A stretch of 64,000 bases of DNA from Ursus arctos (taxonomy: Eukaryota > Chordata > Mammalia > Carnivora > Ursidae). The position numbers and the translations under genes were made by a program. Positions within the stretch are counted from its first letter, which is position 1; every line of letters starts with the position of its first letter. This document shows, in pieces, positions 23,158 through 35,029 of the stretch. Below the pieces are notes generated by a model that had not been told where the DNA came from, ran no database searches, and was given only the letters and a program-made list of their open reading frames with translations. The stretch lies in the NCBI RefSeq assembly GCF_023065955.2, contig NW_026623100.1:70436727-70500726 (forward strand), written 5' to 3'.

Positions 23158-25299
23158 CTTACATATGTAATTGTTGTGAGAGGTAGAAAAAAACAAAATC
23201 ATGGTGACACTTCCATTCAGTTAAATGCACTAATTGGAAAGTTAAGTCTCTTTTTAACTTTTCAGTTGGGTTTGCAATCTGAGAAAGAGTGAAAATTTGT
23301 ATATTGTTTTGCTTATAAAATTACAAGGACATGTTGAGGAAGTGTTGAGCTTTATTTTGCTTTTTCATAGTAGATTTTGAGACAGTAGGAACCAGATAGA
23401 GGTGAAAGGGGCCACTGAAAAGTGAATTTGATAGCTCAACATTTAAGCATGACTACATATTCAGATAGCTTTTTTTGCTTCCTATAAATAATATGCATTG
23501 TGTGTGTAGTAATAGATGTAAGTTTACACTTGAAAGCAAATCTTGTTTCAATGTTTATTATAAAAGCCTTGCTAATTTAGTAGTGATGCTTTCCTTGGTT
23601 GTACAGGTGTACATTTGTAAACCTTCATGCTGTAAATGGAATTTGTTTTATCTCTTTGGAAAACATTTGCATTTTAGTGTACATTTATGTCCCTGCCCTC
23701 TTTGACCTGGCATATAGTGTTGTATAATGTAAATTTATTTCTCCAAATCGAGAGTGATTTTTTAAAAATTTTTTATCTTTATATGGTTTCAGAAGTATGA
23801 ACCGGCTTTCTTTTTATTATTGTGGAAAACATTTTCTTTTATAACATAGTTGTTGACTCTGTTAATATGAACATACTAGGATTTGGATCACTTTCAAGAA
23901 GTCAGGGTATTGTGCATAATAGAAAGTATTGGACTGAGAAATTTGGTTACCATGGAGGCCAATGCTTTTTCCATCTTATTAAATGTGATGTGACTTTTTT
24001 CTTTGTACAGAAGAGTACTGTATTTTTGAATAGCCTATTCCCAAGTAAGAGCAAATCTGTATGATAACATTTTTTTCTCTGGACATAAGACATAACAGTA
24101 ACATGATGTACATTTACAAGCGGCCTTATGTACATTTCCCAACAATCTTTTTAAGGCAAAATTGTGACCATATGTGTATAATTAAAATCGTTTTTAATCC
24201 TTTGCCTATGAAAATATTTTGGAAAAAAACTTGCTTTGTATATTCAGTTTCTGAAAGATAAAGAAAGTGCTTTGTATTTTGTTGAAGTCAGTATTTTGTA
24301 TAAAACCATTTATGTTGACCCACTTCTGTTTAGTGCTGAAAACTAATGAACCATGCTGTCTCTTTCGATTGAACATGTAAGGGGTTTTTTATTAGAGATC
24401 TGCAGAAGAAAAGCATTCTTCTGAGCACAATATTGAATATAAAGGTTTTATCACTTAGCTGTTCATATCATGAGCCTAAAAACAATGGCATAAAGTTTGG
24501 GGTACCAGGCATACTTTTTCATGTTTGACATTGAGTTACTCTAGTTTTCTAACCCAACATTCCATGTTGAGTCCATTAAATCCAACCACTTGTCACTGTC
24601 CCCTCAGTCATACTGGTTCATCAACATGTCCCAGTCACAGTGGCAGTGCTTTTTCCCCTACATATAAAACTGCTGTCGTCCACCCCGTCCTACGTTGTTT
24701 TGCCAGCCTCAGAGTGTCTTGGCCCCGTGTCGAAATTTGTTCCCAGTATCAGCTCATGGTTGTGAGCTGATCATGATCCAAGTTGTTCTTGTTGGAGATT
24801 GATAAATGACTTTCCTGGATTTGCACAGTTGAATTCCTGGTTTTCCTTTTTCTACCCTCTGTTGGCACAGTTATCTCTGCAAATTAAGAAAGCCCTAGGG
24901 GATGGCTGGGAAACGGAACCTTCTTAGGGTTTTGATGTTCCCATGTATCCCAGTGTTAAACTAATCTTCCCAATACTTTGGGGCCTATTCTAGAAGAACG
25001 TCTATTACTGTAGAAATTTTATGGTCTGCCATTTTGGTGCCCACCTCTCTGATTCCACCATTTAATAAGTTGGCATGGAGTTTTGCTAAAATCTGAGCAT
25101 CACATTTCAGAATAAAGAAACTTTAATTGGGCAGAACCACTTAGACTTTACTCTTGAGTGTCTCCTTTTGATATGGATTGTTTCGGACCAGTTTGTCTAA
25201 AGTCTTGGCTCTTCTTGGTTCATACGAAATAATGTTATCTTCACTTTGTATATTATGTATAAATTAGAAAATGAAAAATGTGTGAATAACATTGTATGA

Positions 25300-25305
25300 A
25301 ATAAA
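25300..25305 (+). promoter_or_regulatory. PUM2: PUM2 distal poly(A) signal AATAAA
   Basis: Canonical hexamer followed within 20 nt by a GT/T-rich element (GGTCTTGTGTTTTTCTC). Cleavage is predicted at about 25318-25325. Confidence 0.8.
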
Positions 25306-26399
25306 CCTGGTCTTGTGTTTTTCTCTAGATAAAATACCCTTCTGTACCTCAATTACAATTCAGATTGCCCATTCAAGTTTACTCTGATTTAAGGAAAAGC
25401 AAATATTTTTATCACATGGATGCTACTTTGGGGCTACTGATAACTCTGATGGTATTCCTATCTTTTGATTAGTACTTAGGATCTCTATATTACACAGAGT
25501 GATTACACACCTCATAGGATGAAACTTTTAGCCTGTTTCCTTGATAAAATGATATTTCTTCAAGGTTGTTTTGAGGATTAAATTAAATCGCTTATCTTTA
25601 CCTATAGGTGTTTGTTTCCTTTCCATATGAACTTCCAGAGACAGTGTTGTCTAAAGGAGAATACAATTTGGGTTCAGGCATGGATTTGAAGTTTACTTCA
25701 CGGATCACAAACCTTGTGAATTTGTGTGTTTTATCTCAGCCTCACTGTCGCCACCAGTACCCTGGATGAGTACTATTTAGATCATTGATTTTAGGAATTG
25801 AGAGTATCTTAAGATACATAGAACCCAGTTCTCAACTATTACTAATACTATTTCCATTCTTCTCTCCCTTGTATAGCTATTAGTTTTGTTTTAAGCCATA
25901 TAGATAATTTGATAGAATCCAAAGCACAGATCTACATAAAACTACGTAGGAAAAGGCATTTTCATCATACACATTTTTAATTTTTTACACCAGTTTTACT
26001 CTTCCCTTGTTTTGGTTCCGTTCTGAGCTGAATGCAACCCTTCTGGAATTGTTGATATATCCCACGTCATAGAGATTAAATTAAAAGACTCTAAAATAAA
26101 TACTACATCCTCCCACCCTAGCTTAATAATCTTAAGAAAAGCAGGTTTCCTAAGGTAGCCTGGATAGTAGTCATTCTATTTGCCCTCACGACTGATTTCT
26201 CAGGAAGGTTGGGGGTGGACCAGGGGGAACAGCAGAGGAACCCCAGGGGAGCAGTGTTCACTGCCTTATCTGGCTAGCTTTCAAGGACCAGTTTAACTAT
26301 CTGATGGGGTTTGGATGCTCCAGACAGTCCATCTGGGAACACAGGTGGGAAGCATGGAGCACTGTGGTGCGCTGCAGTGTTACCCGTCTGGGTGGCTCT

Positions 26400-26577
26400 T
26401 GGGACACCTGGGTGGCTCAGTCGGTTAGGCGTCTGCCTTCAGCTCAGGTCATGATCTCAGGGTCCTGGGATAGAGCCCCAGGTAGGGCTCCCTGCTGAGC
26501 AGGGGGTCTGCTTCTTCCTCTGCCTTACCCCGACTCATGGCGCACTTGGTTTCTCTCTCTCACAATCTTTAGAAAAA
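26400..26577 (+). repeat. CAN-SINE
   Basis: GGGACACCTGGGTGGCTCAG head, diverged 3' half ending CACAATCTTTAGAAAAA. Confidence 0.85.
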
Positions 26578-27946
26578 AGTCGGAATAGTATCTTGGCTGC
26601 ATGCACACAATACCTTGGATCTGAGGAGTGCTTGGTGCTAAGAACCTAAGAACAGGACAGATCCTACAAGAAGCTCAAAATGTGGAATTTTTATTAAACT
26701 TCGTTACCTCCATATCCTGTAGACAATTCCTCATTTTTTCTGTGTTTCAGTCACATTTTTTTCCCTTAAATATTTACCAGGAACTTAAACCAAATGAAAT
26801 AGCCCTGTAGTTTGAAGAAAGAAATTGGCTAGGTTGAGCTTAATTCAAGTTTTATTGGACATGAGATTATAATGGTTCAGAGCATAATGGTTGGATTATG
26901 CCAGATTCCAGACCTTTAGCTTTACATCATTAGGCAAATAGTTTCATCTTTTAAACCTTCGTTTCTTCATGTGTAGGTGAGGGAAATGAGACCTACCTCC
27001 TAAAATTGTGAGGATTAAATGAGATCTGTGACGTCCAGGGGCGGTGAGTGACTCCTGTTACAGAGAGTTAAGGAAAGGTTGGGGGGGAGGGGTTTCTAAT
27101 TTGCCTACACAGCCTCAAAACATGGGGATTGGAGCTCATTTATGTTTCTGCTTAGGAGCTCTTCTTGATTCAAGTTGTAGATAAATCACCAGGAAAACTG
27201 TCGAAGATAGGATTAAGGAATTTAACGGCATTTTGGTCATTGGTACATTTAATCTTTTTTTTGGTACTAATACAAGTAATAGTTTTGCCCTGATGGCTGC
27301 CCGGATGTTAACAATAGGGAGTTGCCCTACATCCGGGAGCAGTGGAGTGACAAGTGCAGTGCTGACAAGGACCTGTCTGCATGATGGGCAAAGCGTGGAA
27401 GTAGCGAGAACCTGGAGGGGAGGGCGAAGTCGGCACTGCGGATTACAGAGAGGAGTTCCCATCACGACCGCCAAGCCTCATCACACCCCAGGCCATTCTC
27501 GGGAAGAGGCCCTGAAAAGTTGGGTCTCAACACCTGGTGGGTCCATCTTACACCAGAGGTCAGGGGGGAAGCATGGGGATCACCCTGGAGGAGAAGAGGG
27601 ATGTTTGGGAGCCTTCCCCGCCTCCACTTTGAAAGTCAGTTCTGACATCATCCAAGATACATTCAATTGAATAGAATGTGGTAGGTTTCACTGAAGAGAA
27701 TTAGAAAAGAAGGCCAAAAATACACCTTAGAAATACATCTACTACTAGAAATAGATCTTAGAAATGTTTAAAATTGTTCTTAATAACTCCTAGATTAAAG
27801 AATAATCTAATCTGGAATAAACCATTTGGGCCAACTTCAAAATGAGTAACAGTGCTAGAGATCAAAACTTGGGGGACTTGGGCCAAAGGCTCCTCAGAGA
27901 AAATACTTAGCCGAGAAAGTCTGAAGGTAATTTAAGAACCTAGCAA

Positions 27947-28134
27947 GGGGCGCCTGGATGGCACAGTCCGCTGAGCATCTGACTCTCGGTTTCTGCTTGG
28001 GTCACGACCTCAAGGCTGTAAGAGCAAGCTGCTTGCCAGGCTCTGGGCCCCATGCTCAGCACAGAGTCGGTTTCAGATTCTCTTCCTCTCCCTCTGCCCC
28101 TCTCCCCTCCCTAAAATAAATCTTTTCCTAAAAA
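27947..28134 (+). repeat. CAN-SINE, diverged
   Basis: GGGGCGCCTGGATGGCACAG head, CCTAAAATAAATCTTTTCC tail. Confidence 0.83.
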
Positions 28135-28230
28135 AGCTAGTAAAATAACAAAATTACAAAAAATATAGAAAGGATTAATAATAAACTCCACAAAAAAGGA
28201 ATAGTCTCGATTGGTTAAAAACAAAAATGA

Positions 28231-28428
28231 GGGGCGCCTGGGTGGCACAGCTGTTAAGCGTCTGCCTTTGGCTCAGGGCGTGATCCCGGCGTTCTGGGAT
28301 CGAGCCCCACATCAGGCTCCTCCGCTATGAGCCTGCTTCTTCCTCTCCCACTCCCCCTGCTTGTGTTCCCTCTCTCGCTGGCTGTCTCTATCTCTGTCGA
28401 ATAAATAAATAAAATCTTTAAAAAAAAA
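28231..28428 (+). repeat. CAN-SINE, young subfamily
   Basis: Full-length, about 97% identical by eye to the copy at 48499. The short direct repeat AAAAATGAG flanks it. Confidence 0.92.
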
Positions 28429-28520
28429 AATGAGACATACTTTTGGCAAATCAGAATTTTAAAAATAGGTGAAAGACACAAATGGTGTTTATGAAATTGC
28501 AAGTTTTTTTTAATTTTAAT

Positions 28521-28714
28521 TTTTTTAAAGATGTTATTTATTTATTTGACAGAGAAAGAGGCAGCGAGAGAGGGAACACAAGCAGGGGGAGTGGGAGAGG
28601 GAGAAGCAGGCTTCCCGCTGAGCAGGGAGCCCTACGCAGGGCTCGATCCCAGGACCCTGCGACCATGACCTGAGCCAAAGGCAGACGCCCAACAACTAAG
28701 CACCCAGGCACCCC
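28521..28714 (-). repeat. CAN-SINE, antisense
   Basis: AAAGATGTTATTTATTTATT at the left, AAGCACCCAGGCACCCC at the right. It lies head-to-head with neighbouring sense copies. Confidence 0.88.
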
Positions 28715-28740
28715 AATGTTCTATAATTTAAAAAAAACTT

Positions 28741-28940
28741 GGGGAGCCTGGGTGGCTCAGTCGTTAAGTGTCTGCCTTCGGCTCAGGTCATGATCTCGGC
28801 GTTCTGGGATCGAGCCCTGCGTCGTCGGGCTCTGTGCCCAGCGGGAAGCCTGCTTCTCCCTCTCCCACTCCCCCTGCTTGTGTTCCCTCTCTCACAGTCT
28901 CTCCCTCTCTGTGTCAAATAAATGGATAAGACCTTAAAAA
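28741..28940 (+). repeat. CAN-SINE
   Basis: GGGGAGCCTGGGTGGCTCAG head, tail AAATAAATGGATAAGACC. Confidence 0.88.
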
Positions 28941-28972
28941 ATGATAGAACATTATATAAAAGTCTACCTATA

Positions 28973-29158
28973 GGGGCACCTGGGTGTCTCAGTCAGTTAG
29001 GTGTCCGACTTGATTTCAGTTCAGGTCATGATCTCAGAGTGGGGAGATCGAGCCCTGCCCTGGGCTCTCCACTCAGCGGAGACTCTGCTTAAGATTCTCT
29101 CTCTCTCTCTGCCCCTCCCCCTGCTCACTCTCTCTCTCAAATAAATCTTTTTAAAAAC
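28973..29158 (+). repeat. CAN-SINE with target-site duplication
   Basis: GGGGCACCTGGGTGTCTCAG head. Flanked by AAGTCTACCTATA before and after. Confidence 0.9.
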
Positions 29159-29347
29159 AAGTCTACCTATAAATTAAAAATCAAATTTTCTACAGAAATA
29201 TAAAGTTCCAGAATGAAGGAATAATAGAAAACATAATTAGACTAATAAATAAAATAAGAATCTAGTCAAAAGAATAAAGTCGAAGGAAGGTCTCACATTG
29301 GCTGATGTCAAAACTTATTGCTAAACCTACAGTAATCAAAACAATGT

Positions 29348-29457
29348 CTGGATGTTAACTACAAAGTGTGGTCATTTTACAATATATACAAATACTGAAT
29401 GCATGTTATACACCTGAAACGAATGATGTATTTCAATTATACCTCAGTTTATTATTT
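29348..29457 (+). repeat. Short L1 3'-end insertion inside older L1
   Basis: Contains ATACACCTGAAACGAATG and ends in an A/T-rich tail. It interrupts the L1 reading with duplicated AAAACAATGT / AAAAAAATGT at its borders. Confidence 0.6.
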
Positions 29458-30496
29458 AAAAAAATGTGTTTCTAGCATAAAAACAGACATATAGACCAAT
29501 AGGATAGAATAGAAAGCCCAGAAATAAACCCTTGCGTATCGGGTCAAATGATCTTCAACGTGTGTGCCAAACCATTCAATAGGGAAAGTAGATGGGTCAG
29601 GAAAACAGGATATCCTCTTGCAAAAAAAACGAAGTTGGACCCTTACCTTACACCAAATACAAAAATTAGCTCAAAATGGATTGAAGACCTAAAATGAAGG
29701 ACCTAAAACTATAGAACTCTTAGAAGAAAATACGAGAAAAGCTTCATGGCTTTGGATTTGGCAATGATTTTTTGCATATGACACCAAAAACACATGCAAC
29801 AAAGCAAGAAGAGATAAAGGAGCCTACATCCAACTTAAAAAAATCTGTGCTATCAAAGGGAATAATCAGAGTGAAAAGGCAACCCACAGAATGGGAGGAG
29901 ATCTTTGCAAATCATGTTTCTGAAAAGGGGTTAATATCCAGAACACTTAAAGAACCACAATTCAAGACGAAGAAAAAAACAATCTGATTTTAAAAAGGGC
30001 AAAGTGAATTTCTCCAAATATGATATATGCAAACGACCAACAAGCTTTTGAAAAGATGCTCAGTATCACTAATCTTAAGGTAAATGCAAATCAAAGCACA
30101 GTGGGATATCACTCATCATGGCTTCGATGAAACGGAAAACAGCAAGGGTTAGAATGTACAGAAACTGGAACCCTTGTGCACTGTTGGGAATGTCAGATGT
30201 CATGTATTTACCCAAAGGTGCAGCTGCTATTGAGAACTATTTGGGGGTTACTCAAAAAATTAAAAATAGAATGACCATATGATCCAACAATCCCGCTTCG
30301 GGGTGTATATATTCAAAAGAATTGGAAAGTAAGATTTCAAGGAGGTATTTGCATACCCATGTTCGTAGCAGCATTGCTCTCAATAGCTACAAGGTAGAAA
30401 CAGTCCAAGAGTCCATCAATAGATGAGTAAATAAACAAAATGTGGTCCATACATATAATGGAATATTGTTCAGCCTTAAAAAGAAAGGAAGTTTAA

Positions 30497-30671
30497 GGGG
30501 CGCCTGGGTGGCTCAGTCGGTTAAGCATTTGCCTTCAGGTCATGAGCCCCAAGTCGGGATCCCTGCTCAGCGGGCAGCCCGCTTCTCCTCCTAGCTCTGC
30601 CTGCTGCTCCCCCTATTTGTGCTCACTCTCTCTGTCAAATAAATAAATAAAATCTTAAAAAAAAAAAAAAA
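30497..30671 (+). repeat. CAN-SINE nested in L1
   Basis: GGGGCGCCTGGGTGGCTCAG head with an internal deletion, tail AAATAAATAAATAAAATCTT plus poly(A). Confidence 0.88.
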
Positions 30672-30878
30672 GGAAGAAAGTTTTGACAAGTGGTGCAATG
30701 TAAAGCTTGACATTACGACATGTGAAGCCACAAAAAGACATACTGTCTGATTCCCCTTATTATGAGGCTGTTTAATGGGTATAGAATTTTAGCTTTGCAA
30801 GATGAAAAAGTTCTGGATATCTGCTGCGTAACAATGTGAATTACTACTGAACCACACACCTAAAGATGGTTAGGATAG

Positions 30879-30967
30879 CAAAAAAAAAAAAAAAAAAAAA
30901 AAAAAAGGAAGGGAGGGAGGGAAAGAAAAAAAGAAAAGGAGGGAGAGAAAGAAAAGAAAAAAGAAGG
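30879..30967 (+). repeat. Poly(A) and purine-rich simple repeat
   Basis: About 26 A residues followed by GGAAGGGAGGGAGGGAAAG-type purine repeats, the expanded L1 tail. Confidence 0.85.
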
Positions 30968-31027
30968 TAGTTGAAGATATATAAGGTCATGAGCCCAGAC
31001 TGTTTAAGGGACAAGTTCTGTAAATTT

Positions 31028-31232
31028 TTTTTTTTTAAGATTTTATGTATTCACTTGACACAGATAGATACAGAGAGAGAAAGAGCATGAGCAGGGGGAG
31101 GGGCAGAGGGAGAGGGAGAAACAGGCTCCCCGCTGAGCTGGGAGCCCGATGTGGGGCTCCATCCCAGGACTCAGAGAGCATGACCTGAGCTGAAGGCGGA
31201 CACTTAACCATCTGAGTCACTCGGGCACTTGC
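31028..31232 (-). repeat. CAN-SINE, antisense, with target-site duplication
   Basis: AAGATTTTATGTATTCACTT at the left. Direct repeat AGTTCTGTAAATTTTT / AGTTCTGTAAATCTTT on the two sides. Confidence 0.9.
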
Positions 31233-31479
31233 AGTTCTGTAAATCTTTAAGGAACCTATAATACCTAGTTTATATAAATTTTATGGAGCATGGAAAACGA
31301 TGAAAATTTCCCAAGTTAGTCTACAGAACTGTAATGACCTTGAAAACAAAACGGAACTACCGTGCACAAGCCATAAACGTGGGCTGTTTTCATAGATGCA
31401 TATCGATGCAAGACTCCTAAGACGTGTATCCGTTGAATCCAATGTGCTTGGAGTCGCGTATTATGAGATTAAAAGGCAG

Positions 31480-31880
31480 TCTCCACATGTTACCCAACCA
31501 TCATGCTCCTACGTGTTTACCCAAATGAGTTGAAAACTTAGGTCCACACGAAAGACTGCACACAGATGTTTATAGCAGCTTTAATCATGATCTCCCAAAC
31601 TTCGAAGCAAGCTAGATGTCCTTCAGTAGGTGGATAAGCGAACTGATACATCCAGACAGTGGAATATTATTCAGAGAGAAAGGAAAATGAGCCATCACAC
31701 CGTGAAACGACGTGGAAGAAGCTTAAGTGCACACTGCCCCGCAAAAGCAGCCAATCTGAAGGGCCTCCACACCGTGTGATGCCAACGACATGACATTCTG
31801 GAAAAGGCAAAGCTATGGAGACAGTAAAAGATCAGGGGTTGCCAAGAGTTGGGGGGAGCGGAGGTAGGAGGGTGTCAGTA
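31480..31880 (+). repeat. Old L1 3' fragment
   Basis: TTTACCCAAATGAGTTGAAA, TTCAGTAGGTGGATAAGCGA and GGGTTGCCAAGAGTTGG are diverged L1 3' blocks. Confidence 0.65.
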
Positions 31881-32151
31881 TCGGGGCAGGGGGGATTTTT
31901 AAACATTTTCCTACAGTGTGGTTATGTGACCTGGGGAGAAGACGAACTGTCCAAATCAAGGAAGGCCCTTTCCAGTCTCCACAGAGGTCAGTTTTGACCC
32001 TGAAATCATGAGCTGGTACCAGAAGCAGTAACAGCAGCTAGAAAGTACAGGATACTTACTAAGTGCTGAATGTTAAGTGATTTGTGTATATTATCCCATT
32101 CCCCCAGAACAACTGTGCTAGGATGGGACTAGTCTTTATATACATATGTAT

Positions 32152-32178
32152 GTAGGTATATATATATATATATATATT
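32152..32178 (+). repeat. (TA)n simple repeat
   Basis: Short TA-rich tract, probably the grown tail of the adjoining SINE. Confidence 0.7.
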
Positions 32179-32359
32179 AATTAAGATTTTATTTATTTGA
32201 GAGAAAGAGAGTGAGCGAGAGAGCACAAGCTTGGAGGGGGGAGGCAGAGGGAGAGGGACAACCAGACTCCCCGCTGAGCATGGAGCCCGATCTGGGACCC
32301 CGGGATCACGCCCTGAGCTCAAGGCAGGCGCTCAACTGACTGAGCCACCCCGGCGCCCC
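32176..32359 (-). repeat. CAN-SINE, antisense, with target-site duplication
   Basis: AAGATTTTATTTATTTGAGA at the left, CCACCCCGGCGCCCC at the right. AGGATGGGACTAGTCTT before and AGGAAGGGACTCGTCTT after are the duplicated target, which is MIR-like sequence. Confidence 0.9.
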
Positions 32360-32480
32360 AGGAAGGGACTCGTCTTATGTGCCTTTTACAGATGGCAAAG
32401 CTGAGGCTTAGAGGGCTTGCATGACTTGTCCAGGGAGGCAGGGCCAGAGTTCAACTGCGGCCTCGGGCCAGAGCCAGCAC
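32360..32480. repeat. MIR-like remnant
   Basis: TTTTACAGATGGCAAAGCTG, AGGCTTAGAGGGCTTGCATG and following sequence recall MIR cores. Confidence 0.5.
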
Positions 32481-33169
32481 ACTCGGGCTGCGCAGAGGCT
32501 CCTGGAAGTCAGATTGCTGCAGGGCCCAGGGGCGGATGTGCTGGAAATCCATGTGCCTCACGAGTCTTGGCTTAGCTGGCCGTGGCCCTGACGGGATGGG
32601 GGTCCGGGGTTACTAGCTCTTCTGATTCTGCTAGAAAATCAGAAATCTGGATTCTTATATGCAATTTCCTTACAGAAATCTCTCTTTTTAAAAAAAAAAC
32701 ACTGTGAGGGCAAAACATTTCTACAAGCCGAATGCCGCCCTGGGGGCTGTTTGCAATCTCGGCTGAGTACAGGCCCTGTAATGGGGCGCAGACACCTCCT
32801 ATCTGTGGAGGGCATTTGCCACACACACGTGCTGCACACCCGTACCCGCATCCACAGCCTGGCTGCTGTGAGCTCCTTCCCCTTCAGAGCCCACCCCCGA
32901 GTCTCCCCTGGGGCCTTTGAGTGCCTCGTGCCTCGAGCCTCGCGCCTTGCTTCCCCGCTAGCTCCGTTTACCAGGCCTGGGGCCAAGTGAGCCCCTAAGT
33001 GTTGTGCGTGCTTTCTCTCATGTAATCCGCACAACATCTGAGTTGAGAAGGCTTCAGCGCCTTGGCCCAGGTTGCAGGGGAGAGGGCTGCGAGGCCGAGA
33101 CTCTACCTACCTCTCCCAGGCCCCCTGTCGCATGCCCAGCATCACTCACATGCAGGCACCCTGCTAATG

Positions 33170-33295
33170 CCTTCACAGTGCTTATCTCATTGAACCCTCA
33201 TGACAACTCTCTGAGTAGGTACTAGTGGTAGAGGAGCAAATCAAAGCCCAGAGAGGCTAACTTACTGGCCCGAGGTCACACAGCTAAGGCAGTGC
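33170..33295. repeat. MIR-like remnant
   Basis: CTCATTGAACCCTCATGACA, AGCCCAGAGAGGCTAACTTA and AGGTCACACAGCTAAGGCAG resemble the MIR core. Confidence 0.6.
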
Positions 33296-35029
33296 TAAAA
33301 ACGTGTAGGAGGAAATTGGTTGCCGGCTGAGACGGTGGGGGCGGGTGAGACAGACACGGTGTGCCGCTTCCCGGCTCTAAGAACATCCACACAGGAGCCT
33401 CCTGCCGGCAGTGGGCTGAGTCAGGGGAAAGATGCCAGGTCATTGGGAAGTCGGGACAGACTGCTGTGGGCCAGAAAGCAGCAGCCCCACCCCAGGAAGC
33501 GGCTCGGGATGAATCAGTCTGACAGCACCTGGGAGGGTGGGGCTGGCGTTGGCTCACCTGCCTGCCTGAGAGCTTCCTGTCCAAGCCTCCAGCAGAGGCT
33601 GCTCCCGAGGTGAGCCGGGCAGCCCTGCAGCTCTGGACACGTTTATCAAATGAATGAACAACAGTCCACCTCCCCCCGCTCCCCAAAATAAAAGCTCATA
33701 GACAAACAGTCCTTAGGTCTCCTTAGGGTGGTGGGTCGGACAGCATCAGGTGGTAAACACAGTCCCCCAAGGCGAAGGCTTTAGGGAAGTAACTCTGATT
33801 TGGATGTGTAAGTTCCGATGATATTTACAAAGGAGATATTTATTCTTTTTCTCCTGCCAACATTCTAGCAAATATCGGAGGCAATTGAGGTGGCCAGCGA
33901 AACTATACATTGGAAATGGACAGGTGGTGTGGGGGTGCGGCAGGGGGTGGGGATGGCAACAGAGAAGCAGGATTATGCTGGCAAGAACCCAGGCACCCGC
34001 AGCTTCGGAGCTCCCTGAGCACAGAAGTGCAGACAGAACCCATGTAAGTTACACAGTTCTCAGGATCCATGAAAACAAACATAAAAGTTGCTTGGAAGAA
34101 ACAGAAACTTCCCCCAGCCTTTCATGGACTCAAGCAAAGGCGTGCTGTAGAGCGGGGTGAGGGCTTCCTGAGGAGCCCCCTTGGCATGCCTGCCACCTGG
34201 TGAGCACGTGGTCCCAGCCACGTGAGCAGAGCAGAGGGACTGCAGGGGCTTCAGCCTCTGAAAACACCCCATCACTCCAACAACTTACTTCTCGTCAAGA
34301 CTTCTTTTGGCAACAGAGGTTGTTACGTGATATGAATCAAAACCAGAATTTAATACAGTGCAGTACAGGGGAGCTCATGGGGTCATCCCCCCACCCCACC
34401 CGGGGCACTTACTGCCAGCACCTTCAGAACTGTCCCTCTCCTGCCTCCCCACACTCCCCAATCTCCCAAAAGGCCAGATTGACCGGTGTATTGTCAGTGT
34501 TAGATTCCCTGGCGCAGGGTAGAAAATTCGGGATAACCGTGTCTGGAGAAAAGGAGAAGTCAATCTCTCCATCACGCACACACCTGCATGGCCCGTCCCA
34601 GGTGGTGAGCTGCTTCCCTGCCTGGGGACCCATGCTCCTTCTAACCTGGTCTTCTGCCACGCACGGTCTCTGTTCTCAAGTTCACTTCACGTCCAAGATG
34701 ACTGCTCCAGCTGCATCCATCATATCGGCATCCCAGCCAGGAGGAATGAAAACAGGAAAGGAAAAGAACCTTTCCTCCCCTTTGACACTTCTCTCAATGA
34801 ACTTACCCCATCTTTGCTCCTGTTCCATTGGCAAAATCCTGATCAGGCAACTACGTAGAGCTGTAAGTGAGGGTGGGAAAATATTTCTAATAGTTAGGAG
34901 GCCAGTTGAAATGTAGGTACGGGTGCTTTTACGAGAAAAGGAGAAGAAAACAAATATGGGGAGCACCCAGTAGCATCTGCCCAAGCAGCCAGCAATAAAA
35001 GGCTTCAATAAAACCTCTCCTAACAGTAG

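Larger units (their letters stand above)
22462..25320 (+). other. PUM2: PUM2 3'UTR (about 2.86 kb)
   Basis: This AT-rich untranslated region runs from the TAA to the last AATAAA. It contains no SINE or L1 insert, although the gene around it is full of them. It carries 13 UGUAnAUW Pumilio-type sites: TGTATATA at 22879 and 23150, and TGTAnATT at 22597, 22619, 22754, 23298, 23608, 23678, 23728, 24107, 24129, 24237 and 25247. The 3' boundary is inferred from the poly(A) signal. Confidence 0.85.
29173..30910 (+). repeat. L1 fragment (decayed ORF2 C-terminal region) with nested inserts
   Basis: Sense-strand L1 blocks such as ATAAAAACAGACATATAGAC, CACAGAATGGGAGGAGATC, and ATGATCCAACAATCCCGC run to a poly(A)/purine tail at 30879-30967. 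Frames are broken; the longest open piece, at 29772-29987, is an ORF2 remnant. A 110-bp L1 3' end is inserted at 29348-29457 and a SINE at 30497-30671. Confidence 0.75.

Noticed and set aside
29772..29987. Small protein-coding gene (71 codons)
   Set aside because: It is a remnant of L1 ORF2 sequence inside a decayed L1 fragment.
34200..34916. Open frame of 238 codons on + strand, intergenic
   Set aside because: No recognisable domain or homologue, low-complexity GC-rich context, overlapping open frames on the other strand, and no splice or promoter signals that would support a gene.
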